Below, one piece after another: positions 24,110-32,997 of a stretch of 57,736 nucleotides of DNA. The position numbers and the translations under genes are program-made. Every line of letters begins with the position of its first letter. Within the stretch, counting starts at the first letter, position 1. The notes under the pieces were generated by a model. The model was not told where the DNA came from. It saw only the letters and a list, made by a program, of their open reading frames with translations, and ran no database searches. This DNA is from an uncultured Collinsella sp. (GTDB lineage Bacteria > Actinomycetota > Coriobacteriia > Coriobacteriales > Coriobacteriaceae), in the NCBI GenBank assembly GCA_959605475.1, contig CAUHFS010000006.1, positions 1-57,736 of the forward strand, in the 5' to 3' direction.

Positions 24110-25439
24110 AGAGATGCCCCATCAGATCGGTGTGATACATGCCCGACAAAAACTCGTCGTTTGCCAGCACGTCGAGCTGAAGCTCGCTATTTTCGCTCAC
24201 GCCCTCAATCACGAGCTCGCCCAGGGCCGAGCGCATCTTGCGAATGGCACCGTCACGCGTGGGCGCGCACACGATGAGCTTGCCGAGCATGGAGTCGTAG
24301 TACGGCGGAACTTTCGCTCCGGTAAACATGGCGGAATCCCAGCGCACGCGCGGACCACCCGGCACACGCAACGCGGTGACCGTTCCGCATGACGGCAGAA
24401 AGTCCGGCGTTTCGGCATTGATGCGGCACTCCATGGCGTGGTTGCGCACCGGCACGTCCTCCTGCTCAAAGGGCAGAGGCTGGCCGGCAGCCACGCGCAG
24501 CTGCCACTTAACCAGGTCGGTATCGGTCACAAACTCCGTAACCGGATGCTCCACCTGCAAGCGCGTGTTCATTTCCATAAAGTAGAAATTGCCGTCATCT
24601 GAGTACAAAAACTCGATGGTGCCAGCGCCCTCATAGCCAACGGCACGAGCCAGGTCGCGCGCGGCCTTGTGCATGCGCGCGCGAATATCATCGCGTCCGT
24701 CGAGGCACGGCGCGGGGCTCTCCTCGATCAGCTTTTGGTTGCGGCGCTGCACCGAGCACTCGCGCTCGCCGAGCGAAAACACATGGCCCTGCTTATCGGC
24801 CATAATCTGTACCTCAACGTGATGCGCCGGCGCAACGAACTTCTCCATGTAGCACTCGCCGTCGCCAAAAACGGCCTCACCCTCGGCACGCGCCTCGCTG
24901 AACGCCTTTGCCGCATCTTCCACGCGCTCGACCTTGCGAATACCGCGACCGCCGCCGCCCGCGCGCGCCTTAATAAGCACGGGGCAGCCGATGCGCTCGG
25001 CCTCGGCCGTTGCTTCCTCGGGGCTTTTGAGCAAATCGCAGCCCGGCACGATGGGCACGCCCGCAGCAGCGGCCGTTCGGCGTGCGGCGTCCTTGTCGCC
25101 CATGCTGTCGATCACCTCGGCCGAAGGACCGACAAACGCCAGACCGAACTTGTCGCAGTCGCGCACGAAGCTCGCCTTCTCGGAAAAGAAGCCATAGCCG
25201 GGATGAATTGCCTTAGCTCCCGACTTTACGGCACAGGTGAGCACGGCATCGTCGTTGAGGTAGCTCTCGGCAAGACGCGGGCCGCCGATGCAATACGCCT
25301 CGTCGGCAAGCTGCACGTGTAGCGCGTCCGCATCGGCCGTGGAATAAACGGCGACGGTCTTGATGCCCATATCGCGGCACGCGCGGATAACACGGACCGC
25401 GACTTCGCCGCGGTTGGCGATGAGCACTTTGTCGAACAT
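24096..25439 (-). CDS. accC: Acetyl-CoA carboxylase, biotin carboxylase subunit
   Basis: The start is ATG 25439 (MFDKVLIANRGEVAVRVIRA), preceded by AAGGAAGG. The 447-residue ATP-grasp enzyme has the glycine-rich KARAGGGGRGIRKV loop (near residue 160), the EKFVAPAHHVEVQIMADKQG segment, FMEMNTRLQVEHPVTE with catalytic residues, and the C-terminal biotin carboxylase domain. It carboxylates biotin on AccB. It lies between fabZ and accDA with tight spacing. Confidence 0.96.
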   Translation of the reverse strand: MFDKVLIANRGEVAVRVIRACRDMGIKTVAVYSTADADALHVQLADEAYCIGGPRLAESYLNDDAVLTCAVKSGAKAIHPGYGFFSEKASFVRDCDKFGLAFVGPSAEVIDSMGDKDAARRTAAAAGVPIVPGCDLLKSPEEATAEAERIGCPVLIKARAGGGGRGIRKVERVEDAAKAFSEARAEGEAVFGDGECYMEKFVAPAHHVEVQIMADKQGHVFSLGERECSVQRRNQKLIEESPAPCLDGRDDIRARMHKAARDLARAVGYEGAGTIEFLYSDDGNFYFMEMNTRLQVEHPVTEFVTDTDLVKWQLRVAAGQPLPFEQEDVPVRNHAMECRINAETPDFLPSCGTVTALRVPGGPRVRWDSAMFTGAKVPPYYDSMLGKLIVCAPTRDGAIRKMRSALGELVIEGVSENSELQLDVLANDEFLSGMYHTDLMGHLYADE

Positions 25440-25449
25440 GGAGCCTTCC

Positions 25450-25872
25450 TTAACTTTCGTGCATGAGTGCAAAAGACATATCGGCGCGGCAGCAAACCTC
25501 ACCGTTGACGCTCGCAGTACCCGTCGCAAAGCGGAACGGCCCGCGCGCACGCGTGATGGAGCACACTAGATCCACCGTGTCGCCCGGGCGCACCGGACGC
25601 TTAAAGCGCACCTTGTCCAGACTCGTGTAGAACGGCGTCGCGCCGCGCGCCTCCTCATCGCCCATCAGCAGCACGCAGCAGTTCTGGGCGAGCATCTCGC
25701 ACTGAATCACGCCGGGAACGACCGGGTTTCCCGGAAAATGTCCCTGCAAAAAGTACTCGTCGCCTGTAATCGTGATCTTGCCGTGGGCCTCGTCGCCCAC
25801 CAGCTCGGCTTCGTCGAGCAAAAGCATCGGCTCGCGATGCGGTAACAGCTTCTTGAGCTCTTCTTTGTTCAT
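25450..25872 (-). CDS. fabZ: 3-hydroxyacyl-ACP dehydratase
   Basis: The ATG at 25872 is preferred over an upstream in-frame GTG because AGGTGAT lies at proper spacing. The 140-residue hot-dog protein shows LLPHREPMLLLDEA and the catalytic GHFPGNPVVPGVIQCEMLAQ with the His and Glu of FabZ. It removes water from 3-hydroxyacyl-ACP in each elongation cycle. No FabA or FabM-like isomerase is visible in this operon. Confidence 0.95.
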   Translation of the reverse strand: MNKEELKKLLPHREPMLLLDEAELVGDEAHGKITITGDEYFLQGHFPGNPVVPGVIQCEMLAQNCCVLLMGDEEARGATPFYTSLDKVRFKRPVRPGDTVDLVCSITRARGPFRFATGTASVNGEVCCRADMSFALMHES

Positions 25873-25881
25873 GGATATCAC

Positions 25882-26355
25882 CTATCCGATCCTCATGAGG
25901 CAGCTGCCAAACTCCACGAGGTCGCCGTCGGCCACGCAGATCTCGAGCACCTCACCGTCTGCCTCGGCCGTCACCTCGTTGAGAACCTTCATGGCCTCGA
26001 TGATGCAGAGGGTCTCGCCGGCCTTGACCTTGGAGCCCACGCGCACAAATGGCTCGTCGCCCGGCGCAGGGGCAGCATAGAAGACGCCCACCATGGGAGC
26101 AGTCACCTCGGTGCCCTTGGGCTCCGGCGCGGCGGCAGGTGTCTGCGTGGCGGGTTCCGGTGCGGCAGGCGCGACTGTGGGAGCTGCAACTTGAGCGGCC
26201 ATGGCGCTCGGCATAGGCATGGGCACGGCAACCGGCTGCGCCACACTCGCGCGCTCGAGTTCGACCGCGGTGCCATCGGGCTCCTCAACACGTACGCGCG
26301 TAAGGCCGCGGTCCTCCATCACATCGGCTATCTCGGCAAGTCTTTTGGAATCCAT
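25882..26355 (-). CDS. accB: Biotin carboxyl carrier protein of acetyl-CoA carboxylase
   Basis: The 157-residue protein has an N-terminal helix pair, a long Ala/Pro-rich linker (about residues 36-80) and a C-terminal biotinyl domain with the EAMKVLNEVTAEADGEV segment. The lysine of EAMKV is the biotin attachment site. It shuttles carboxyl groups between AccC and AccDA. The biotin ligase gene at 31736, divergent from this operon, very likely modifies it. Confidence 0.96.
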   Translation of the reverse strand: MDSKRLAEIADVMEDRGLTRVRVEEPDGTAVELERASVAQPVAVPMPMPSAMAAQVAAPTVAPAAPEPATQTPAAAPEPKGTEVTAPMVGVFYAAPAPGDEPFVRVGSKVKAGETLCIIEAMKVLNEVTAEADGEVLEICVADGDLVEFGSCLMRIG

Positions 26356-26358
26356 GCT

Positions 26359-27606
26359 CTAGCTCCTCGTATATCTACGCAGCGCGATGGCGGCGTTGTG
26401 CCCGCCAAAGCCCAGGTTGGTCGAAAGCGCCCAGGTAAGGTCGGCGCGAACCGCTCGATTAGGCGTGTAATCAAGATCGCAGGCGGGATCGGGCGTGTGG
26501 TAGTTAATGGTCGGGGGCACCACGCCCTGCTCGAGCGCCATGGCACAGGCCATGACCTCGATGGCACCCGTGGCACCGATCATGTGCCCGGTCATCGACT
26601 TGGTCGACGAGACGTGTGCGGCGCGTGCCGCGTCCTCGCCGAGCGCCCGCTTAATGCCTGTCGTCTCGGACGAATCGTTGAGCTTGGTCGAGGTGCCGTG
26701 GGCGTTGATGTAGAGACCCTCGGAAGGCTTGACGTCGCCCTCGGCTACCGTCAGCGATATCGCACGGGCAATGCCGGCGGCATCGGGGTCGGGACTCGTA
26801 ATGTGATAGGCATCATCGGTGTTGCCGTAGCCCACGACCTCGGCATAAATGTGCGCACCGCGCGCCTGCGCATGCTCCATGCTCTCGAGTACCAGCACGC
26901 AGGCGCCCTCACCCATCACAAAGCCATCGCGGTCTGCGTCGAACGGGCGGCAGGCCGTCGCGGGATCGGGGTTGGTGGTCAATGCGCGGCAGGACGTAAA
27001 GCCTGCAACAGCATCGGGGATAATGGCCGCCTCGGCACCGCCCGCGAGGATCGCGTCGGCATAGCCGTGCTTAATAGCACGGAACGCCTCGCCCACCGCA
27101 TGGGCCGAGGTCGCGCACGCAGTCACGACTGGCAGGGTCGGTCCCTTTGCCTTGTGACGGATTGCGATATTGCCCGATGCCATGTTGGGGATCATCATCG
27201 CGATCATGTAAGGCGATGCGCGGCGGGGCCCACGGTCGGCAATCGTATGGACGTTGTCGACGAGCGTCTGCATGCCGCCCACGCCCGACCCCACGTAAAC
27301 GCCCAGGCGCTCGCGATCGATGGCGCCTTCGGCATCAAAGCCCGCATCGTGCATTGCCTCGTCCGAAGCCACCAGCGCAAACTGAACGCAGGGGTCCAGA
27401 TGCTTGGCGTCGCGCTTGCCAAAGTACTCGTTGCCGTCAAAGCCCTTGACTTCGGCCGCCACCTTGACGGTAAACGCATCGGTATCAAAGTGCGTGATCG
27501 GGCCGATGCCACAGGTCCCGGCGCACATGGCCGCCCAGGTGGCAAGCGCGGTGTTGCCGAGCGGCGATACGGCACCGATGCCGGTGATTGCAACTCTCTG
27601 TTCCAT
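26359..27606 (-). CDS. fabF: 3-oxoacyl-ACP synthase II (condensing enzyme)
   Basis: The second of two adjacent ATG codons (27606) gives the best distance to GAGGAG. The 415-residue thiolase-fold enzyme has the active cysteine in VVTACATSAHAVGEAF, the histidines in NAHGTSTKLND and SMTGHMIGATGAIE, and the family end GFGGHNAAI. It condenses malonyl-ACP with acyl-ACP. No second FabF/FabB is in the operon. Confidence 0.95.
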   Translation of the reverse strand: MEQRVAITGIGAVSPLGNTALATWAAMCAGTCGIGPITHFDTDAFTVKVAAEVKGFDGNEYFGKRDAKHLDPCVQFALVASDEAMHDAGFDAEGAIDRERLGVYVGSGVGGMQTLVDNVHTIADRGPRRASPYMIAMMIPNMASGNIAIRHKAKGPTLPVVTACATSAHAVGEAFRAIKHGYADAILAGGAEAAIIPDAVAGFTSCRALTTNPDPATACRPFDADRDGFVMGEGACVLVLESMEHAQARGAHIYAEVVGYGNTDDAYHITSPDPDAAGIARAISLTVAEGDVKPSEGLYINAHGTSTKLNDSSETTGIKRALGEDAARAAHVSSTKSMTGHMIGATGAIEVMACAMALEQGVVPPTINYHTPDPACDLDYTPNRAVRADLTWALSTNLGFGGHNAAIALRRYTRS

Positions 27607-27645
27607 CATGGTCTCCTCATCCAAGCCGTTCTTCGGCCCTGGTTT

Positions 27646-28419
27646 CTACATCGCCATTCCGCCGTCGACGCGCACGACCTCGCCCGTAATGTAAGCAGCC
27701 GCATCGCTCGCTAAAAAGCGCACCACGCCGGCCACTTCCTCGGGACGTGCCATGCGCTTAAGGGGAATCTGTTCCTCGGTTGCCGTACGCACCTTCTCCG
27801 AGAGCTTTGCCGTCATATCTGTCTCGACAAACCCGGGAGCGACCGCGTTCGCTCGTACGCCACGAGGCGCAAGCTCGCGCGCCACCGCCTTGGTAAGCCC
27901 TATCACGCCCGCCTTGGAAGCAGCGTAGTTGGCTTGCCCGGCATTGCCCATCAGGCCCACGACCGAGCTCATGTTGACGACGCAACCGCCGCGCTGGCGC
28001 ATAAAGGTCTTGGTGAGCGCGCGCGTCATATTGAATGTTCCCTTGAGATTGACATCGAGCACGCGATCGAATGCGTCATCGCCCATGCGCATGAGCAGGC
28101 CATCGCGGGTGATGCCGGCGTTGTTGACGAGCGCCCAAATGGAACCAAAGTCGTTGAGGACCGCTTCCACGCACGCGTTGACGGCAGCGGGATCGGCCAC
28201 GTCGCATTGATATGCGCGTGCCGTGGCGCCAACCGCCTCACAGGCTTCGCACGTCTTGCGCGCCGCATCGACGCTGCCGGCATAGACGACGGCGATATCA
28301 AAGCCGTCCTCCGCCAGACCGACAGCGCAGGCGCGGCCGATACCCCGCGAGCCGCCCGTGACCAGTGCCACGCGACGTGAGTCGTTGCGCTCGAGCGCGC
28401 CGTTGTTCAAGTTGCCCAT
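27646..28419 (-). CDS. fabG: 3-oxoacyl-ACP reductase
   Basis: The 257-residue short-chain dehydrogenase has the cofactor loop ALVTGGSRGIGRACAVGLAE (near residue 18), the NNAGITRDGLLMRM segment and the catalytic Ser-Tyr-Lys set in NMSSVVGLMGNAGQANYAAS followed by K. The C-terminus ITGEVVRVDGGMAM is typical of FabG. It reduces 3-oxoacyl-ACP with NADPH. About 14 residues precede the usual family start. Confidence 0.95.
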   Translation of the reverse strand: MGNLNNGALERNDSRRVALVTGGSRGIGRACAVGLAEDGFDIAVVYAGSVDAARKTCEACEAVGATARAYQCDVADPAAVNACVEAVLNDFGSIWALVNNAGITRDGLLMRMGDDAFDRVLDVNLKGTFNMTRALTKTFMRQRGGCVVNMSSVVGLMGNAGQANYAASKAGVIGLTKAVARELAPRGVRANAVAPGFVETDMTAKLSEKVRTATEEQIPLKRMARPEEVAGVVRFLASDAAAYITGEVVRVDGGMAM

Positions 28420-28449
28420 GTCATTCCTTTCGGGTTACAGCCCTGTGGA

Positions 28450-29376
28450 CTATGCGAGCTCGTCGGCAATAGCTGCGACCTGCTCGGCCGTTTCGCACGA
28501 ATACACGCGAACGTCGCTCAGCGTACGCTTGACCAGGCCCGACAGCGTTTTGCCAGGGCCGACCTCAATAAACGTGTCGATGCCCTGATTCTGCAGAGTA
28601 TGCAGCGTGTCGACCCAACGAACGGCATGACTCACCTGATTGGCCAAGACATCCGATGCCGCTCGCGGGTCCGCCGGATAGGGCGCCGCCGTCATGTTTG
28701 CCATGACCGGAATCAGCAGCGGTGACGGCGCGTGGCCGGCTTGGATATACGTCGCCAGCCCCTCAGTCGCCTCGGCCATATAGGGGCTATGAAATGCGCC
28801 CGACACCGCGACTTTCATAGCGCGGCCGCCAGCCTCTTTTACTAGGACGTCGAGCTCCTGCAGCGCCTCGGGCGCTCCGGCAACAACCGTCTGCTGCGGA
28901 CTGTTGTAGTTGACCGGCCAGCAGTCCTCGCCGGCCTGTTTTGCCAGGTTCTCGACTTGCGCCGCATCGAGCTTGATGACGGCGCGCATGCCGCCCGGAT
29001 GGCGCTCGGCAGCCGCGGCCATCAGCGCCGCGCGCTCGCACACGAGCTCAAAGCCCGCTCGCGTATCGAACGCCCCCGCAAAGGTGAGCGCGGCGACCTC
29101 GCCAAGCGAAAAACCCGCACAGGCGGCAGGTACCACGCCGCGCTCACGCAGGGCGGCAGCCGCTGCCAGATCGTGAACGAACACGCACGGCTGCGTGTTC
29201 TCGGTCTGCGAGAGTTCCTCCTTGGAGGCGCTTCGGCACTGCTCACTGGTCCCCGGGCGCACCTCGTCGACAATGGCGAACACCTCGGCGGCCGCCGGCG
29301 ATGCCTCGATCAGGTCGACGCCCATCGCGGGGTGCTGGGCGCCCTGGCCGGCAAACAGAAACGCTACGCCACCCAT
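28450..29376 (-). CDS. fabD: Malonyl-CoA:ACP transacylase
   Basis: The start is ATG 29376 (MGGVAFLFAGQGAQHPAM); a GTG two codons upstream is possible. The 308-residue enzyme has the GQGAQ loop and the nucleophile motif as GFSLGE (near residue 88), with Phe in the position that is His in the E. coli GHSLG motif. The later SGAFHSPYM segment holds the catalytic histidine. It loads malonate on ACP. It overlaps the fabK end by 13 bases. Confidence 0.94.
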   Translation of the reverse strand: MGGVAFLFAGQGAQHPAMGVDLIEASPAAAEVFAIVDEVRPGTSEQCRSASKEELSQTENTQPCVFVHDLAAAAALRERGVVPAACAGFSLGEVAALTFAGAFDTRAGFELVCERAALMAAAAERHPGGMRAVIKLDAAQVENLAKQAGEDCWPVNYNSPQQTVVAGAPEALQELDVLVKEAGGRAMKVAVSGAFHSPYMAEATEGLATYIQAGHAPSPLLIPVMANMTAAPYPADPRAASDVLANQVSHAVRWVDTLHTLQNQGIDTFIEVGPGKTLSGLVKRTLSDVRVYSCETAEQVAAIADELA

Positions 29377-30308
29377 GCGCACGCACCCTTCAGGACGTGC
29401 TCGGCGCCATCGACTAGGTCGTCAACGATTTCACGTGCACTTTGGCGCTCGTTGACCATGCCGGCAATCTGTCCACACAAAAACGAGCCCTCTTCGTAAT
29501 TGCCGTCCTTGGCGGCCTTGCGAAGGGCGCCCGTGCCCATGGCCCCGAGCTCCTCGACGCTTACGCCCGCCGCCTCGCTCTTGGCGTAGGCGTTAGTGAA
29601 GGGGCTCTTGAGGGCACGCACCGGGTGTCCCGTCGAGCGGCCGGTCGCACGCGTCGAGGTGTCGTTGGCCTTCAGGACCATCTCCTTGTACTGCTCCGAT
29701 ACGGTGCACTCATCTGCGATCAGAAAGCGCGTACCCACCTGCACGCCGGCGGCGCCCAGCATAAAGGCGGCCGCCACGCCGCGGCCATCGGCGATACCGC
29801 CAGCCGCAACCACGGGAATATCGACCGCATCGACAACCTGTGGCACCAGTGCCATCGTCGAGGTCTCGCCAATATGGCCGCCTGATTCGGTACCCTCGGC
29901 AACCACGGCAGTGGCTCCACGACGCGCCACGAGACGCGCCAGCGCCACCGAGGCAACGACCGGGATGACCTTGATGCCCGCCTCGTTCCACGCCTTCATG
30001 TACTTGGTGGGATTGCCGGCACCCGTCACGACGACCGGCACCCGCTCGTCAATCACGACCCGCGCGACCTCGTCGGCAAACGGGCTCATGAGCATGACGT
30101 TGACGCCAAAGGGCTTATCCGTCCTGGCGCGCAGCTCATGAATCTGGTCGCGCAGCCAGTTGGCGTCTGCGTTCATGGCCGCGATAATCCCTAAGCCGCC
30201 CGCCTCGGACACTGCGGACGCCAGCGAGGCGTCGGCGATCCAGGCCATACCGCCCTGGAACACGGGCTTTTCGATGCCGAGCAGATCGCAGAGAGGAGTC
30301 TTGAGCAT
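29364..30308 (-). CDS. fabK: Enoyl-ACP reductase II (FMN-dependent)
   Basis: The 314-residue TIM-barrel flavoprotein begins with FQGGMAWIADASLASAVSEA and has GLGIIAAMNAD, VVVAEGTESGGHIGETSTMA and PVVAAGGIADGRGVAAAFML, the phosphate-binding loops shared by FabK and nitronate monooxygenases. Placement between acpP and fabD identifies it as the enoyl reductase. No fabI is in the cluster. FabK enzymes are insensitive to triclosan in characterised species. Confidence 0.92.
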   Translation of the reverse strand: MLKTPLCDLLGIEKPVFQGGMAWIADASLASAVSEAGGLGIIAAMNADANWLRDQIHELRARTDKPFGVNVMLMSPFADEVARVVIDERVPVVVTGAGNPTKYMKAWNEAGIKVIPVVASVALARLVARRGATAVVAEGTESGGHIGETSTMALVPQVVDAVDIPVVAAGGIADGRGVAAAFMLGAAGVQVGTRFLIADECTVSEQYKEMVLKANDTSTRATGRSTGHPVRALKSPFTNAYAKSEAAGVSVEELGAMGTGALRKAAKDGNYEEGSFLCGQIAGMVNERQSAREIVDDLVDGAEHVLKGACAWVA

Positions 30309-30310
30309 CT

Positions 30311-30547
30311 CTACTTCTCCAATGCCGCCTCGACCGTATCGGCGAACTCGCCGACCGTCTTGGGGTTCTCCTCGGTATCGAGCTGGATGCCAAACTCGTC
30401 CTCAACGGCGACGAGGATCTCGACGGTGCCCAGACTGTCGAGACCAATCTCCTCGAGCGTGGACTCGGGCTTCATCTCGACGTCGTCAAGACCGGCGGTC
30501 TCGCGGATAACATCGCAAACGCGCTCGAAGGTCTTCTGATCTGCCAT
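30311..30547 (-). CDS. acpP: Acyl carrier protein
   Basis: The 78-residue acidic helical protein contains LEEIGLDSLGTVEILVAVED, where the serine of DSL is the phosphopantetheine attachment site; the residue after Leu is Gly instead of the usual Asp. It carries growing acyl chains. It lies between fabH and fabK, 2 bp ahead of fabK. Confidence 0.95.
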   Translation of the reverse strand: MADQKTFERVCDVIRETAGLDDVEMKPESTLEEIGLDSLGTVEILVAVEDEFGIQLDTEENPKTVGEFADTVEAALEK

Positions 30548-30599
30548 GGTAGTTCTCCTTTGTTTGTGCCCTAGGGGCGTTTTTATTTCCTATGTGCGA

Positions 30600-31559
30600 C
30601 TACTTCCAACGAAGTAGATAGCCACCTATATCCAGACCGGCGCCAAATCCAACGAGGGCGATGGTGTCGCCCGTGTGAAGTGCACCGGCGTTTGCCAGCC
30701 GGTCGAGGGCAAGCGGAATGCATGCGCTCGAAATGTTGCCGGTCTCGCGCAGCGTTCGAACCACGCGCTTGTCTGGCACACCGAGGCGCTTGACCGCCTG
30801 ACTCAGGATTCGTTCGTTAGCCTGATGGAATACAAAATGGTCGATGTCCTCGACCGAAATGCCCGCATCGCTCGCAAGCTTATGGACCGTGTCGCAAATC
30901 GCGTTGACGCCGAACTTGAACACGCGGCGGCCATTCATGGACAGCACGCTCTCGCTATCTGCGGAGGCCTTAAACGGCGAGGTGCCGACCAGACCGGGAA
31001 CGCACAACGTCTCGACGTCGGGCGCCGTCGAAAGCTCAACGGCAAGGGGGCTGTCTCCCCCAGCCTCAATCACCGCGGCGCCTGCCCCATCGCCAAAGAG
31101 CACACAGGTGGCGCGGTCGGTCCAGTCGAGCGCGCGCGTCATCTGCTCGGCGGCAACGACAAGCACATGCTTGGCTCGTCCTCGGGCGATATAGCCCTCG
31201 GCGACATCGAGCGCAAATACGAAGCCGGCGCAGGCAGCCGAGACATCGAAAGCAGGGCACGTCGCGCCCAGTCGCTCAGCAACGGCACACGCCTCAGCGG
31301 GAACAAGGTGGTCACCCGTCGTCGTCGAGCAGACGATCAGATCCAGCTGGCTCGCGTCGATTCCGGACACCTGGAGTGCCCGCTCGCTCGCCGCTACGGC
31401 AAGGTCATCAAGTGACTCGGTGGTGCATACATGGCGGCTCTTGATACCTGTGCGGGTAAAAATCCACTCATCCGAGGTATCGAGGAACTCGGACAGCTCG
31501 TCATTGGAAACACTGCGCTTAGGAAGCGCCGAGCCTGTTCCAAGAATCGTGAAACCCAT
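30600..31559 (-). CDS. fabH: 3-oxoacyl-ACP synthase III
   Basis: The start ATG 31559 (MGFTILGTGSALPKRSVSND) follows AAAGGAGG. The 319-residue enzyme has the active cysteine in FDVSAACAGFVFALDV, the histidine in FVFHQANERI, and the asparagine in ETGNISSACIPLAL. It starts fatty-acid synthesis by condensing an acyl-CoA with malonyl-ACP. As first gene of the operon, it lies behind a regulatory gap with repeated GTTGACGT elements. Confidence 0.95.
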   Translation of the reverse strand: MGFTILGTGSALPKRSVSNDELSEFLDTSDEWIFTRTGIKSRHVCTTESLDDLAVAASERALQVSGIDASQLDLIVCSTTTGDHLVPAEACAVAERLGATCPAFDVSAACAGFVFALDVAEGYIARGRAKHVLVVAAEQMTRALDWTDRATCVLFGDGAGAAVIEAGGDSPLAVELSTAPDVETLCVPGLVGTSPFKASADSESVLSMNGRRVFKFGVNAICDTVHKLASDAGISVEDIDHFVFHQANERILSQAVKRLGVPDKRVVRTLRETGNISSACIPLALDRLANAGALHTGDTIALVGFGAGLDIGGYLLRWK

Positions 31560-31578
31560 CACTAACCTCCTTTGAGTT

Positions 31579-31642
31579 GTTGACGTATTTACATCGACCA
31601 AGAGAGGATAGCGCAATTTAGTCGTTGTTGACGTGTTAACAT
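31579..31642. promoter_or_regulatory. Direct repeats in the fabH-birA divergent promoter region
   Basis: GTTGACGTATTTACAT (31579-31594) and GTTGACGTGTTAACAT (31627-31642) are 13 of 16 identical and 48 bp apart. The second is itself nearly palindromic (GTTGAC-GT-GTTAAC). They lie between divergent fabH and birA and are candidate binding sites for a regulator of lipid synthesis. The sequence does not match the FapR consensus as I remember it. Confidence 0.55.
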
Positions 31643-31735
31643 TAAATTGTCCAAATGCGACAAAGGCTTCACATTGTGTCTATCTCTCGACACCATTGCA
31701 CGATTGCTTTAATAACTTAGGAGGTAGCAGCCGTT

Positions 31736-32512
31736 ATGGATGCCAAATTAACGATAGTCGACGTAACCGGATCGACCAACGATGACCTGCTCGAAGCAGG
31801 AAAACAGGGAGCGACGCACGGCACAGGACTTGCCGCCCGGGCTCAGACAGCAGGACGCGGCCGGCGCGGCCACAAGTGGGATTCAACCGCCGGCAACCTA
31901 TTGCTTTCGATTGTCCTGCGTCCATGCGTTAATCCTGCGAAGTACTCTGGTCTAGCTGCCGTCAGCGGCCTAGCGGTGCTCGAGGCGCTCGAAAAACAGG
32001 GTCTTGCAAACGAGATTGGCCTCAAATGGCCCAACGACCTGGTCGCGCGTGGACGCAAACTCGGCGGCATTCTGGTCGAGGCCGCACGCGATAACGAAGG
32101 CAAACCTTTCGCCGTCTGTGGCATTGGTGTCAATGTGAACTATGCGCCCCAAGAGGTGCCCGATGGCGGCCTGCCGGCAATCGGTCTCTCGGACCTTAAC
32201 GAGAACGTTCCTGCTGTCGACATGCTCCTCGATGAGGTCTATCACGCAGTTATAGACGCTGTAGATGCCTGGGCAGAACGCCTCAACGCCATGGAAGAAA
32301 ACACCGGACCGCTCGCGCCCGTCCACGGCGAATATGTCGCTCACCTCAATTGGATTGGAAAGCATGTTATCGCCCGCCCCCCTGCCGGTGACGAGCTGGC
32401 GCGAGGCATCTTTAAAACGGTCGATGGCTTTGGTCGTGCGTGCATCGAAACAGAAGACGGCTTGCGATTCTTCCATTTTGAGGAAGCGTCATTGCGCCCC
32501 TTGAGTGAGTAG
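31736..32512 (+). CDS. birA: Biotin--[acetyl-CoA-carboxylase] ligase
   Basis: The 258-residue enzyme has the catalytic loop ARAQTAGRGRRGHKW (residues 34-48), the biotin-binding LKWPNDLVARGRKLGGILVE and a small C-terminal SH3-like domain. The N-terminal DNA-binding domain of E. coli BirA is absent, so it is a class I ligase and not the biotin repressor. It activates biotin and attaches it to AccB. The gene faces away from the fatty-acid operon that encodes its substrate, sharing the control region at 31560-31735. An AGGAGG site precedes the ATG. Confidence 0.94.
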   Translation: MDAKLTIVDVTGSTNDDLLEAGKQGATHGTGLAARAQTAGRGRRGHKWDSTAGNLLLSIVLRPCVNPAKYSGLAAVSGLAVLEALEKQGLANEIGLKWPNDLVARGRKLGGILVEAARDNEGKPFAVCGIGVNVNYAPQEVPDGGLPAIGLSDLNENVPAVDMLLDEVYHAVIDAVDAWAERLNAMEENTGPLAPVHGEYVAHLNWIGKHVIARPPAGDELARGIFKTVDGFGRACIETEDGLRFFHFEEASLRPLSE

Positions 32513-32573
32513 GTCGTCACAGCCAGCCGCTCGGCAGCCTTACCCGGCGATCCAAACCCATCATGCAAAACAA

Positions 32574-32610
32574 AAGGGCCCCGCTACCGTAATGGCAGCG
32601 GGGCCCTTTA
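32574..32610. terminator. Bidirectional terminator between birA and rpsJ
   Basis: AAAAGGGCCCCGCT pairs with AGCGGGGCCCTTT. It serves the plus-strand birA transcript and the minus-strand str/rpsJ transcript. Confidence 0.9.
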
Positions 32611-32628
32611 AGCTATAAGGAATATCGC

Positions 32629-32937
32629 TTAGAGCTTGATGTCGATGTCGACGCCAGCGGGGAGGTCGAGACGCATAAGCGAATCAACGGTGCCCGAGGT
32701 GGGGTCGAGGATGTCGATGAGGCGCTTGTGGGTGCGCATCTCGAACTGCTCACGGGAGTCCTTGTTCACGTGCGGCGAGCGGATAACCGTGTACAGGTTG
32801 CGCTCGGTGGGCAGGGGGACAGGACCGGAAACGCGAGCACCGGTCTTCTGAGCGGTCTCGACGATGAGCTTCGCGGACTGATCGACGACCTCGTGATCAT
32901 AGCCCTTGAGGCGAATGCGGATCTTCTGGGTAGCCAA
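32629..32937 (-). CDS. rpsJ: 30S ribosomal protein S10 / NusE
   Basis: The 102-residue protein begins MATQKIRIRLKGYDHEVVDQ and has the conserved GPVPLPTERNLYTVIRSPHV loop. It functions in the 30S head and, as NusE, in transcription antitermination with NusB. It is the last gene of this operon, directly after fusA and ending at a terminator. Usually it starts the S10 operon before rplC, which here is 14 kb away. Confidence 0.97.
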   Translation of the reverse strand: MATQKIRIRLKGYDHEVVDQSAKLIVETAQKTGARVSGPVPLPTERNLYTVIRSPHVNKDSREQFEMRTHKRLIDILDPTSGTVDSLMRLDLPAGVDIDIKL

Positions 32938-32997
32938 CTTAAACCTCCAAAGAGTGCGAGAGATGTTCTCGCGGATTACGTAACAGGGAGCTCGAAC

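Noticed and set aside
28450..29376. FabD nucleophile motif GFSLG as a sign of inactivity
   Set aside because: The serine and later histidine are present and the position before serine varies among functional FabD proteins.
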